64,000 nucleotides of DNA from Isochrysis galbana (lineage: Eukaryota; Haptophyta; Isochrysidales; Isochrysidaceae). The stretch covers positions 3,660,833 through 3,724,832 of the forward strand of contig CM030940.1 of the NCBI GenBank assembly GCA_018136815.1. Direction: 5' to 3'. Below the pieces are notes generated by a model, which had not been told where the DNA came from, did not search any database, and was given only the letters and a program-made list of their open reading frames with translations. Positions 20,890 to 31,330 of the stretch are shown here, one piece after another (position 1 is the first letter of the stretch; each line of letters begins with the position of its first letter). The position numbers and the translations under genes are program-made.

Positions 20890-21164
20890 CAAAGAAAGGT
20901 GAAGAAGGAGAGCTTTGAGCTTGCCAAGCGGGTGCATGCACAGGCGGGCCAAGAAAAACGACGAAAATACCGGCGCCTTGCATGAGGCACTTTGGGCCGT
21001 TGCTGCTCTAACAGGCGCAACCTCATGCTGTCTTCGGGCATCGGTCCTTTGCATGTGCGTATCTCTTGCAGGAGTTTTCGAGTTTCGCCGGTCTAATTTC
21101 TTCTGCACCATTCAAGTCTGGCCTGGTTCCTTCCCATTTTGATACATATGCGGTATGCTGTTTC
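20890..21164. other. helicase 3' flank
   Basis: No gene or repeat recognised; it ends at an assembly gap. Confidence 0.5.
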
Positions 21165-21264
21165 NNNNNNNNNNNNNNNNNNNNNNNNNNNNNNNNNNNN
21201 NNNNNNNNNNNNNNNNNNNNNNNNNNNNNNNNNNNNNNNNNNNNNNNNNNNNNNNNNNNNNNNN
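21165..21264. other. assembly gap (100 N)
   Basis: Exactly 100 undetermined bases, the usual placeholder for a gap of unknown size. Confidence 0.99.
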
Positions 21265-21499
21265 TTGTCCTCGGTCTCCATCATCAGCCGTCATCAGATT
21301 TAGATCAGAAACCTTTGAAGATGCTAGCTACGGCTACTGCTATTGGGTCTACCCTCCCTTGGGGTCCCGACGACATTTCCCTCATCCCAAGCTCACTCCC
21401 GCTTCCATTCCCCCCCCGTCATTCCTAAATCTTCGGTTTCAACTGTCGTTATAACGATGGGGTCATGGAGCGCACGCCGCTCCCTTCCTCTCTCTCTGC

Positions 21500-21820
21500 C
21501 GACCCCGTGCCGCCGCGCTAGATGGGAGGTCGTAAAGTTCATCGTCAATCACCAACAGTCGCTCGCTCGATGTCGTGAATTGGCCGCTGCTGTGCCTAAG
21601 GAGATCGACCCAAAGGGGGCTTGGAGCTTGTGCGATACTGCGAGACATGATTTGCCTCGAAGATTCTGATGATCAACCGCTACGACAATTGTCGGTCCGT
21701 TTTGGAGAGGCTCGTCATCGATAATGAATACACGGCGTGGCTCTCAAAACAAAGCCGTGACACGAAGGACAAGGGGGCTGAGGTCAAGCGCATCATCAGA
21801 AATGAGGATGTTACCTAAGC
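21500..21820 (+). pseudogene. hAT transposase fragment (middle region)
   Basis: Two frames together read like the centre of a DUF659/hAT transposase: WEVVKFIVNHQQSLARCREL in one frame, then after a frameshift near 21650 LMINRYDNCRSVLERLVIDN and AEVKRIIRNEDV followed by a stop. hAT proteins typically have a FI.NHH..LA segment followed by TRF..NF.M..R. The N-terminal BED finger and the C-terminal dimerisation region are absent. It may belong to the same subfamily as the C-terminal fragment at 39316. Confidence 0.6.
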
Positions 21821-22194
21821 CGTCCGCCTTTGCCTAGTGGTATGCTCGCCCATCATGCGAGTTCTCAGAATGACTGACACCAAACTTGGCGCAACCCTAG
21901 GTAAAGTCTACGCCTACATGCTGCCAACTCGACGCTCATTTGCACAATCCTATTGCTGGGTTATATGGGAGGATGCAAAAGAAGATCCCTATAGCCCGGT
22001 CACTCACTCTTTTTAACCACTATTTCCCACTTTCCCTGGCGCCCTTGGGTGTCCGAGAATTCCGCAGGGTTCTCCCCCTACCTGCCCCGCCAGCTGCCTC
22101 CCCCCTCCGACCAGCCCCCTCCCGCCCCACGAAAGGCAATGGCGCCAGAGAGTGACCCCCCTCCCTTGCGCTCATCAGGGGTGCAGCGCCAGAC

Positions 22195-22480
22195 AGACCC
22201 AAAGTAGCGCACATGGATGGGTCGACCCCCCGAAACCGAAAAAAAAGGAACGCGAGGGGGAGAGCGGAAAGGAGAGTGGGGGTGGGGCAAGGGCGAAAAA
22301 AAATCATCTGAAGATTCTGGGCTACACACCTACTCCTTACGGGACTTCCCTTCTCTACTGACACCGCCCTTATCTTCCCTCCCTCCACCTCTTCCTCTTC
22401 CCCTGCCCCCCTTCTTTCCTCTTTCCTTTTTTCTTCGGTTTCCGGGGTCCGGCCTCGGTGCACTACCTAAGACCTAGTTC
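22195..22480. repeat. two family B copies arranged tail to tail
   Basis: The left part (22195-22288) on the plus strand and the right part (22288-22480) on the minus strand carry the same sequence: a stretch containing CCGAAACCGAA plus an A run and a GGAA-rich block. The right copy ends at 22288 with the TCTTCAGATGA-oligo-T terminus. The arrangement gives an imperfect inverted repeat around 22288. Confidence 0.55.
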
Positions 22481-22699
22481 GGAGTGTGGAATCCCGGGCA
22501 GGCCTTTTGAGCTTTTATTTTTGTCTTGCGTCTTGCGCGCCCCCTGGCCACGGGTTGAGTGTTCAGGTTCCGTCGGGCTCGTGGCGTCCCTAGTGATAAC
22601 CTTGTTAGCAGTGTCAATGGCTCATTCGCCTCTGTTCCTTTGCTCCTTGCTCCTTGGTCTCCTCGACAGCGTGTGCTATACCTCAGCTGGGTGGCTAGC

Positions 22700-23105
22700 T
22701 CCACAACTAACTTTATAGTTAGACGCGATGGAGCGCGCCAGCGAGCCTCTCCTCTCCTTCGGGCCCCCCCGCCGAGGGCGGCCCCCCAGCCCCCATGGAC
22801 CTGTCGCAGTCGAAGCGACCAAGCGACCGCGTCCGCCGTCAGAGGCCGAGCAGGTGTGTGCGACCCCGGTCGCACCCCGCGGCCCGTGGCCTCGGCCACA
22901 CTCAACAAGGCAGCCATGCTGGCCACCCCCATGGGTGGAGGCAGACCGCAGACTCCACCACCCCACCACCACGACCACACTGCTACATCTTCCATGGCTG
23001 CTACAGGAAACCCCAAACACCCAGCCCCTAGGTGCGCTCCCTGTGCTCAGCCCTCCGTGAGCACGGTCGCCCCTGGAGAGCCCCATTCCCTGTCTCAACA
23101 ATCAT
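22700..23105 (+). repeat. dispersed repeat fragments
   Basis: It starts with an AACTAACTTTATAGTTAG palindrome like other family A heads. The block CTACAGGAAACCCCAAACAC recurs at 45725-45760 in the 3' region of the non-LTR element. The block CCTCCGTGAGC...GGTCGCCCCTGG...TGTCTCAACAATC recurs at 57186-57250. No gene is supported. Confidence 0.5.
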
Positions 23106-23179
23106 TAGAGCCCAAGTCCACAGCCACAGCCACAGCCACTCCACTCCGCCAGTCACAGCCCCTTTTCTGAAGCACTCCT

Positions 23180-24788
23180 TAGAGGGATTTCGGGATGCTT
23201 TATGCATTCATTGTAGTCTGCGCCCGGTACGCGCGTTTGTCCACATTACACATTATTCTGTTCACGGATCTCTTTACCGCCGCATGGAACGACCTTGAGG
23301 CCGCTAGTGTTTGTAACCAGTATGGGTGGGGCAAGGGCGATGTCAAGCGGGGATCCCAGTGAAAGGGGACGAGGCGGTTCCCCGGGAAGGCGAGGATGCT
23401 GTGGAGCGCCTTCTCATCGGCGGCGAGCCAGGCGTCGCGTTGCGGCGAGGCTAGGACCTCCCGGGCGTTGGCCGGGACGGTGTAGCGGGCCGGGCCGGAG
23501 GGCGTGGAGACGTCGACGATGTCCTGGGTTGCCTTGAGACAGAAGAGCTCGGCGGGGGGGGCGGGGGAGAGTAGGTGGGCGGGGGGCGGAGGGGTGGGGT
23601 CGTCGAGGTCAGGCGGTTCTTGGTCGGAAGATGGCGGCGGCGGGCGGCGCGGAGCGGCCGGGGGGCGGGTCGGCGGCGGCGGCGGAGGCGGTGGGGGGGG
23701 GGGGGCGGCGGCGGTGGCGGAGGCGGCGGAGGCGGTGGCGGCGGTGGTGGTGGTGCGGGCGATGGGACAGGCGGCGAAGGGGGGTAAGGAGCTGTGGGTG
23801 GTGGAGTCGGCGGTGGCGAGAAGGGAGCAAGGGGAGGGGGTTGGGAGGGAACGGGGTGCGCGGGGTGGGATGTGTGGAGCTGGAGGAGGCGGCGGGCAAT
23901 TGCGTCGACGAGGTAGGCCTCGGGCGGAATGGCGGGATGGGAGGTGGTGAGGGGCGACGGTTGGGCGGCGGTGGGAAAGAGAGGGGCAGGCTGAGGCGGG
24001 TGATGGCTATAGAGTTGGAGGAGGGGTGAGGGAGGCGGGGCTGCGTTCGGGGGAAGGCGGTACAGGTCGGAGTTGATGAGCGGGGTGGTCTCGCACGGAT
24101 TGTAGGGGGAGGGATGGTGCGGGTGATATGGCTGCGGTGGGTGAGCGGTGAGATGTTGTGTCATTGGGATGGAGGGAAAGGGATGAGCAGGGGAGAGGGA
24201 GGGCAGGCTTGCGGAGGTTGGGGGTGGCGGGGGCGGGTAGGAGGGGTAGGGCGGGTAGGGTGGGGGACAGGAGGGCGTGGTAAGGTGCGGGAAGGGGGAG
24301 TAGAACAGGGGTTGAGCTGGCGTGGCGGTGGGGGGAGCTGGGTGGTGTGGTTGATTGGACTGTGGGTGTTGATGCTGTTGGGTGGTGTGAGAGGGCATGG
24401 GCTGGTCGAGTGTTGGCAGGTCGGGAGCGTCGGCGGCAGGGTCGTGGGAGGGCGGTGCTGGGTGGGAAGGCGTGGACGGCACGCCTCCGCTACCATGTGG
24501 GTGTGATGAGTGGTGAGGTGCTGTGGCTGCTGTGCATGTTGGTGTGGAAGGGCTGTGCATGACATTAACATGTGAGGTACAAATGGAAGGGGGCGCAGGA
24601 GACGGAGGGACACGATCGGGGAGGGCACGTGCGGACGAGGGCGAGACCGAGGGTTCGGCCTCGGGCGGCATGAGGACGGGCGTGACGAGCACGGAGAGCA
24701 CAGGCACAGGCAGACGAGAAGGGGACAGGAGCGCTCGAGCGGGGGCGCTGATCGCGGGACGAAGAACAAAGAGGGGGGGGGGGGACAC
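23180..24788 (-). pseudogene. Ty1/Copia polyprotein fragment (linker and start of RT)
   Basis: On the minus strand a Pro/His-rich low-complexity frame (24788-23451) runs into an acidic linker (SSDQEPPDLDDPTPPPP) in another frame. This is followed by LFCLKATQDIVDVSTPSG and the Copia RT entry block NAREVLASPQRDAWLAADE and ALHSILAFPGNRLVPF. After further frame changes come KRAYRAQ and RVPGADYNECIKHP, corresponding to the YKARLVA..GF.QVPG.DYNE stretch of Copia RTs. The palm catalytic motifs and RNase H are missing. The proline-rich linker fits the integrase-RT spacer. At least two frameshifts, one near a G13 run, mark it as decayed or mis-sequenced. Confidence 0.55.
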
Positions 24789-25357
24789 TCACGGGAAAAG
24801 TAAACACCGGGAAGGGAAAAGACGCGGGAAGAAAGAGGGATGAAACGGGGCCGGAAACTCAAGGGGACACTCGGGGAGAGAACGGGGAAGGAGAGAGAGA
24901 GAGGGGGCGGGCCCGGTGGGCCGACGCGGGAAAAGGGCGTCGGAGCGTGACAACAAGGAACGAAAGGGGGCCGCGGGGGAAAGCCCGATGGCGGGAAAAG
25001 GAACGCAGTGCAAAGAGGGGGGACCGGGGCGAGGCGGAGAGGAGGGAGTCACGCGAAGGGAGCCTAATGAACGGGGACGTGCGAGGGGGAACGGGCAACC
25101 CCCCCTACCCGCAACAGTGCTTGTTCTTGCCGAAGGTCAGTAGTTTCTAATTAGCTGACATGCTCTCAAAAGCGCGATCTCACCACATCAAAAGAGGGCT
25201 TTCTTAGCCAACATCACAAACGCACACTGCATAGGCATAAGCGGGTGAGATACACACTTGAGGCCAGCTCGAGATGCCAAGGAAGCATGCTCGTCTATCT
25301 AGCGATAGAAAACGCACCCAAGAAAGCCCATCGGCGGCTTGCCATACGGCGGTGCGT
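24789..25357. other. purine-rich spacer and carrier 3' flank
   Basis: G/A-rich DNA (24789-25080) without recognisable coding content, then the 3' flank of the ADP/ATP carrier. Confidence 0.5.
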
Positions 25358-26790
25358 CTAGGCGATGAGACGCTTGATCTCGTCGTAGCCGACGAGGACG
25401 AGGGCGCCGCCAAGGGTGCGCAGCACGTTGGCGCCGAAGCCCTTGAACATGGCACCAATGCCCTCAGACTGGACGATCTTCGTGGCGCAGTCCAAGGTGC
25501 CCTGATAGAGCCACTGGTCGCGTGGCTTCTCGGCCTGCATCTGAAGGCGACGGCGAACGGTGTCGAAGGGGTAAGAAATGAAGCCAGCAATGATGGCAGT
25601 GGTCTGGGCGATGGCGAACTTGGACAAGAACCCCACGACACCCTTGTCGTTCTTGAACGGGTTGATGGCCTTGAGCGAGTCGAAGATGCCGAAGTACGGG
25701 CCGCGATACGCGACGATGCCAATCACCGAGACGCCAAAACCGCCGTACATGGAGAGAATACCGCCATTGGCGGCGGTCTTCACGAGGCAGTCGACAAGGC
25801 CGTTGAATTGCGGCTTGCCCGAGCCAACATCCGATGCAAGGCGGGTACGTGCATAGTCAAGCGGATAGACAATGGTGAGCGAGCCGGCGCCGGCGAGGCC
25901 GCCGGAGGCGATGTTGGTGAGGAAGAACTTGGTGAACTCAGTCTTCGGGTTGTATTTGGGGAAAAGTGCCTTGATCGAGTCCTTGAACGCGAAGTTGAAG
26001 GCCTGGGTCGGGAAGTACCGGATGACGTTGACAGTGTTGCCACGCCTGCAAGGGTAGCACGGACATGCCATTGTAAGCAGGTGCGGGAGGACGGACAGCA
26101 TGAGGAATGGAGGCAGCAGGATCGTGTTATTTGAGCAGCCTCGCATGCCCGCGAAGGGGATCGACTCGGCACGCACCGATGCAAACTCAGGGGACCAGTG
26201 CAATACAATCAAATGCCAGGCATAAATAGGGACATGAGCTCATGCAAGTGCATGCGCAAGTGCTCACCAGAACGCAGCCATACCCTGCTCAGACGCGACT
26301 CGCGTGAAGCAGTCGAGGATGCCAGTGTAGCGCGGCACCTCGCCCGAGATGATCTTCGGGTTAGCATCCTGAGTCTGGATGAGAAGCTTCACCCGCTCGA
26401 TCGGCGCAGTGGCGGTCTTGGCGACCGCGCCCGCAACACCACCTGCACAGAAGTCAATGAGGAACTGCACAGGTCCCGACTTCTCTGCCGGCGCAGCGGC
26501 GAAGTGGCCGCTGGCCGTGTGGGTGTTCAGAGGATGGAACTTGCTGCAATGCGCAACAGGGTGGGAGGGGGCGCGGTGACTTCAGCTGTGAACCGCATTG
26601 GGCTGGTGCGAATGCGGCTGCAGCTGTGGCTACTGCGCTGTCGCGCCCGAGGCGGCTAGGCGCGGCCGGAGCCGTGCTTGCTTGCTTTGTCGCCCGATCG
26701 ACCGCTGGCAGACTGCCTCTCTCCCTCCCTCCCTCCCTCCTCTCTCTCTCTCTCTCTAGTAGGCTGCCCGCACCTGGTGAAGAAGACCAT
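25358..26790 (-). CDS. AAC: mitochondrial ADP/ATP carrier
   Basis: Inner-membrane antiporter exchanging matrix ATP for cytosolic ADP. Minus-strand exons are 26790-26774 (MVFFT plus two bases), 26543-26268 and 26045-25358, coding for 326 residues. Three mitochondrial-carrier repeats are visible, with [24 protein letters not shown] and [12 protein letters not shown] as the P-x-D/E-x-x-R signatures. The body matches AAC throughout ([56 protein letters not shown]). The hallmark RRRMMM reads RRRLQM here. The tiny 17-bp first exon was inferred from a consensus donor (CAG|GTGCGG) and correct phase; it is the least certain part. Introns are 230 and 222 bp. The gene is divergent from IMP4. Confidence 0.88.
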
Positions 26791-27214
26791 CAGTCTCTCT
26801 CTGTTCACCTGGTGTGGTGGAGGGAGCAGGGGCGCGGCGGGCGGGAGTTCGGCGGCGTAGTGCGAAGCGGCGCGCGCCGAGTCTGCGCGTGCCGGCGCGC
26901 GGAGGCGCCGCCGCGTGAGAGCAGGGAGCCTCCGGGGAGAGGGGTGAAGGGGGGGGTGAGGTGGCAGCGTGCCTGACTTGCGAGAGGGGGGAGGGGGGGA
27001 AGGGGTGGGGGGGGGGGAAGAGAGGGATAGCGAGGTGGCGGGAGCGGCGAGAGCGGGAGAGGGCGGGGGGCGCCGAGTAGAGAAGAGTGGCGTGAGTAGA
27101 GAGAAGAGATCGCGCGGCGGGTCGGCTGTGGCCTCAGCGGCCGGGGAGAGAGAGAAGAGAGAGAGAGTAGGAGAGACCCCCCCACGCACCCCCCCCCTTC
27201 CCGTGCCCCCCACC

Positions 27215-27259
<45 letters not shown>

Positions 27260-28089
27260 AGGGAGAGGGAGAGAGGGGGAAGGGGGGAAGAGAGAAGGGG
27301 AACTGCATCGATGCAGAGAGAGGGGGGGGGTTCCCCCTGCTTGATGAGAGGAGAGATTCGCACTGAGGAAAGGAGTAAAGTATTCTGTACGTGGGAGGGC
27401 GAAAGTAAAAGTATCCTGTTCTGGAGAGCTGGAGAGTGGGGAAGGGCCGAGCGCCAGCCCCCCCCCCCCCCCCCGCCCCCGCGCGCAAGCGGCCGCCGCC
27501 CCTCGCAAGCATCCGCGCGGCGGCGCCCCCCCCCCTTCCCCCCCTTCCCCTTCCCCTTCCCCCCCCTCCCCCCCCCCCCCCCCTTCCCCCCCTCCCCCCC
27601 CGCGATGCAGGGGGGGCAGAGCCCATGGCAACGGCCCGATTCTGTGGGAACCCCCCCCCCCCCCCCCCCCCACCGCGGGGGGAAGGCGCAGAGGGCAGCC
27701 GCCGTTTCTAACGACAGTAGAGTAGATGGATCCTCTCTCTCTACTTCCTCCCTCCTCCCCTCCCCGTGGGCACTCCTCGGTTCGTCGCAAACCTCGTGGG
27801 AAAGGAAGTCAATAGTCCAACAAGTAGACAACGGCCGCCACGCCCGACGCGCCCCCCGCCGACGCCGTCGGCGTGCCGGCGTGCCCAGTGTAGCTCCGTC
27901 TCGTCTACAACAGAATGCCCCTTGCCCCTCCTTTCCGAAGGGAGGCAAAAAGAAAAGGTGGGGGGGGGGGGGCGACGTCAGAGAGGAGCCGAGGCGCCCG
28001 GCCACGCCGCCGCCCCGCTCCCGCCATCCCCGTCTCTCTCTCCCCTGCTCTCTCCTCTCTGGTCTCGCCGGCCGCGCCCTGCCGGAGGG
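26791..28089. promoter_or_regulatory. divergent intergenic region between ADP/ATP carrier and IMP4
   Basis: About 1.3 kb of low-complexity DNA: (GA)n at 27220-27280, poly-C and poly-G runs (27460-27480, 27525-27605, 27650-27672). It must contain both promoters, but no TATA-like or other element stands out. Very long overlapping open frames here are compositional. Confidence 0.45.
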
Positions 28090-28971
28090 ATGCTGCGGCG
28101 GCAGGCGCGCGAGCGCCGTGAGTACATGCTCAAGCGCGCCGCCGAGGCCAAGGAGGCCGCTTCGGCAGAGCGGAAGCGCAAGCTGCGCGACGCGGTGACG
28201 GCTGGCAAGCCTGTCCCCACCGAGCTGCGCCAGGAGGCGGATGAGATCATGGCCGAGATCGAGCTGGACGGGGTGCCTCGCGCCGCTGCTGCTGCCTCCG
28301 ACCCCACTGCCGACGTGGACTCCGAGTATGCCAACGCCGGTGTAAGCGATCCGCGCATCCTGCTGACTACCTCGCATGATCCGAGCTCAAAGCTCGTCCA
28401 GTTCGTGAAGGAGATGAAGCTTGTCTTCCCCAATTGCGAGCGGATGAACCGAGGGGGCCACACAGTCAAAGAGATCGTCGAGACGGCGCGCGCGGACGGT
28501 TTCACTGACTTGGTCGTCCTGCAGGAACACCGGGGCGTGCCGGACGGCCTTGTTGTGACTCATCTGCCGTACGGCCCGACGGCATACTTTGGGCTGGTGA
28601 ACGTGACGATGCGTCACGATATCGAGGGCGCCACCAACATGTCTGAGGCATATCCGCACCTCGTCCTGCACAATCTGACCACGAAGATTGGCGCTCGTGT
28701 CGGCGCAATATTGAAGCACCTTTTTCCAGTTCCCAAGCCGGATTCCAAGCGTGTCATTTCCTTCATCAATCAGGCGGACCTCATCGCGTTCCGACATCAC
28801 GTCTATTCGAAAGAGAAGGCGAATGTTCATCTATACGAGGTAGGCCCGCGCTTTGATTTGCGGCTCTACCAGATCAAGCTTGGGACCATAGACCAAGAGG
28901 AGGTCGAAAATGAGTGGGTCTTGAGGCCCTACATGAACACTGCATCCAAGCGAAGGGTTCTCGCACGATGA
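28090..28971 (+). CDS. IMP4: IMP4, U3 small nucleolar ribonucleoprotein (Brix domain)
   Basis: Single exon, 293 residues, the normal length for IMP4. The start MLRRQARERREYMLKRAAE matches the conserved IMP4 N-terminus. The Brix domain runs from about residue 85 (DPRILLTTSHDPSSKLVQF) through VFPNCERMNRGGHTVKEI, LVVLQEHRGVPDGLVVTHLP, GPTAYFGLVNVTMRHDI and RVISFINQADLIAFRHH to GPRFDLRLYQIKLGTIDQ. IMP4 binds U3 snoRNA with IMP3 and MPP10 in the small-subunit processome and is needed for 18S rRNA maturation in the nucleolus. No insertion or truncation is seen. Confidence 0.96.
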   Translation: MLRRQARERREYMLKRAAEAKEAASAERKRKLRDAVTAGKPVPTELRQEADEIMAEIELDGVPRAAAAASDPTADVDSEYANAGVSDPRILLTTSHDPSSKLVQFVKEMKLVFPNCERMNRGGHTVKEIVETARADGFTDLVVLQEHRGVPDGLVVTHLPYGPTAYFGLVNVTMRHDIEGATNMSEAYPHLVLHNLTTKIGARVGAILKHLFPVPKPDSKRVISFINQADLIAFRHHVYSKEKANVHLYEVGPRFDLRLYQIKLGTIDQEEVENEWVLRPYMNTASKRRVLAR

Positions 28972-29440
28972 GGTGTAGTAGCCACGCGGAGCGAGCGAGC
29001 GCATCGTGCTGCTCTACCACTCACTAACGGCTGCACTGGCCGCCTGATTGGCTCGTGCTCACGGCTGCTGTGCACAACAAATGGGGCCGCGCCAATACTA
29101 TCGCACGCCAAGGGCTGTTGGCAAATACTTGTTTGGTAGCAAATCCTCTAGAGCTAGAATACGCGATGAGGCATTTACGTGAGAATGACTGGCGCGCGAG
29201 CGAGTGACGAGTGAAGCAAGCAGCAGTAAGACTGACTGATGCGAACGAGTGCGAGTGTGCGATTTTGCTCGACATCGATGTGCTCCTTTTCTTCGCATTC
29301 GCTCCTTGCTTCTTGCTGCAACTGTGAAAAAACACTTCTTAATAATCTCGCCGCGCGCGCGACTTTGCAAGCCTATTCTGCAGCCACACCCGCATCCCTT
29401 ACCACCCCCTCCACCTGCCTTGCGGCCCGTCCCCTCGTGC
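28972..29440. other. IMP4 3' flank
   Basis: No gene or repeat recognised before the retroposon insertion at 29458. Confidence 0.5.
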
Positions 29441-29457
29441 TCTACTTAGGGGCTCGG

Positions 29458-30255
29458 GAACTAAGTTAATACTTAGTTCGCCCATGGGGCATGGGGGGGC
29501 ACGAGCCCCCCGCCCCCTCTCCACTCCTCCCCTGCCATGGGGGAGGAACCACCCATCCTCCTGGCATGCCTGATGGCTTGCCAGGAGGCCACTGCCCTGC
29601 TGACCCACTCTCCACTGACAGGCACGCCTGGTTCGCTCGTCCTGGCCCCTCGTGGCCAGCCCATCGCTCCAACCCCCCCTCCCCTCCTGGTGGACACGCA
29701 GACAGGTGCAGAATGGGGGCCCCTGAGGCTCAAGAACGCCAGCGAGGGAGAGGCAGGGGAGGCCATGGCCCAGCCCCAGCCTCCTTTGCCCCCTGAGCTG
29801 GCCTCCAGGAGCCTCCAAGGGTCGCCAGGGGCAGCAGCAGGCCTGCCGCAGGCGCGCCGTCGCGCGTGCCGCAGGAGAGGGGAGAGAGAGCGCGGAGAAG
29901 GGGGTGTGGGCGGAGCGAGAGCTCCGGGCTCCGCCCACCGAAAAAAGATAAGTCCCGCACCTGTTTACAGGATACGTCGGGTCTGAGGACGCCGCCAGCC
30001 CGGTAGGCGTAGGAGGAGGGGGGAACGGATCACCGGGGGGGGGGCGCGGGCCACCGGACCACATCTAAGCCCTTCACCCCTATCCCCCTAGTAGTGCACG
30101 GGGGGATGGGGGGACGGGGGAGTGGGGAGTCGCCTGATGGCGGGGTGGGAAGGGCCGGGGGACGGGGGAGTGGGGGTGTAGAAAGTATACTACGTGTAGG
30201 TAGTGGTTCCATGCGCCGCGAGTGCGGTAGTAAGAATATTCTGAAGTTTTTTTTT
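29458..30255 (+). mobile_element. family A retroposon, full copy with 17-bp target duplication
   Basis: The element is flanked by a perfect 17-bp direct repeat, TCTACTTAGGGGCTCGG, at 29441-29457 and 30256-30272. It begins with the palindromic head GAACTAAGTTAATACTTAGTTC and ends GAATATTCTGAAG plus ten T residues. It carries no recognisable protein; open frames inside are fragmentary. Long target duplications and a homopolymer 3' end are hallmarks of non-LTR retrotransposition, so this looks like a SINE-like or deleted LINE copy. Related copies: 6881-7325, 4050-4280, 10598-10650, 31340-31870 (inverted). Confidence 0.75.
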
Positions 30256-30272
30256 TCTACTTAGGGGCTCGG

Positions 30273-31330
30273 CGTACGGGGTTTCCGGTGGTATGCGGTA
30301 TGAACCGATCCCCGATGGTCTAGTCCTACACTCCCCGCCCCCAACTCCTCCCAGCCACTCAAATCAAGGCTCAAGGCCACCCGGCAACTGTGACAAGTCG
30401 GCTCAGAGCCGCACCCCATAAGGAAAGCCGCAAGGCTGGGCCCCTACCTACTACCTACACCGCCGCGGCACTGATCTCGTGCATGCGACAGCACGAGGCA
30501 CAGGCCTGGCCAGACCTCTCTCCAACCCCATGGGCCATGGGGGAAACAATCAAGCTGGTGTAGCAATAATGTTTACACCAGGGGAACGAACTGGCTGACC
30601 ACTAACCCCTTACAGAAAGATGGTCCAAAATCTCAGAAAGCTTGTTTGGAGAGACGGTTGACATGTACACCAAAGCTTGCCGGAAAGCTTGTCCAATCTA
30701 TGGTCGGAATTAGAATGGCACCAAAGCTCGATAAAGCTCGGGCGCTCGGGCCTTATTTATGGAAAGCTATTTATGGTACGTTCCCGCCCCCCCCTTCCGT
30801 AAGTGTAGGCGAACCGCAGAGAAACAAATCGGCATACGCACGCAGCACGGCGTCTCCATGGGGGCGCGCTGGTTCGTCAGGAAAAAGACACTGTGACTAC
30901 TGCACCCTGCTGTCAAAAATAGATCAATCCTTAAAAGCGCGCACGGTAGATGTTAAACGTCGACACTAGGGTCATGTGTGAATATTGTTGTGTATAAATT
31001 ACTATGGACATTTGATAGCTCAATTCGACTGATGTCCCACAATTGACGGGACGACACCTGGATACGTCCATAACATGCATCATGGATGCTCATTCGAACC
31101 TCTGTCTCTGTCCTCTGTATGTTCACACTGAGGTCTATGCTCTCTGCTTTTCTCTGCTCTTCTCCCTCGCCCCTCGCGACCGTTTCGAATCCGCGCGGGG
31201 CATTCTTGCGGCACAGAAATTTTCCCGCACGCTCGCACGCTCTTACTTTATAACCATTAGTTGCTAGCGTGCGTTTATTTATGCGTGATTTGTTTGGTTT
31301 CCAACATGACCTCGACCATGGCCACATCCG
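30273..31330. other. intergenic stretch with repeat fragments
   Basis: A hAT-MITE-like end (TAACCCCTTACAGAAAGATG) sits at about 30604-30624 without an obvious partner. At 30960-31060 a block matches the reverse complement of 44424-44500. At 31073-31270 a diverged copy of the 34852/38185 repeat occurs. No gene is supported. Confidence 0.5.

Noticed and set aside
21825-21880. Sequence GCCTTTGCCTAGTGGTATGC resembling a tRNA 5' half
   Set aside because: No matching acceptor stem, T-arm or B box follows, so it is not a tRNA gene.
26656-28377. 573-codon minus-strand open frame between the carrier and IMP4
   Set aside because: It runs antisense to IMP4 and through poly-C/poly-G and GA tracts; only its LMVFFT segment is real, as the first carrier exon.
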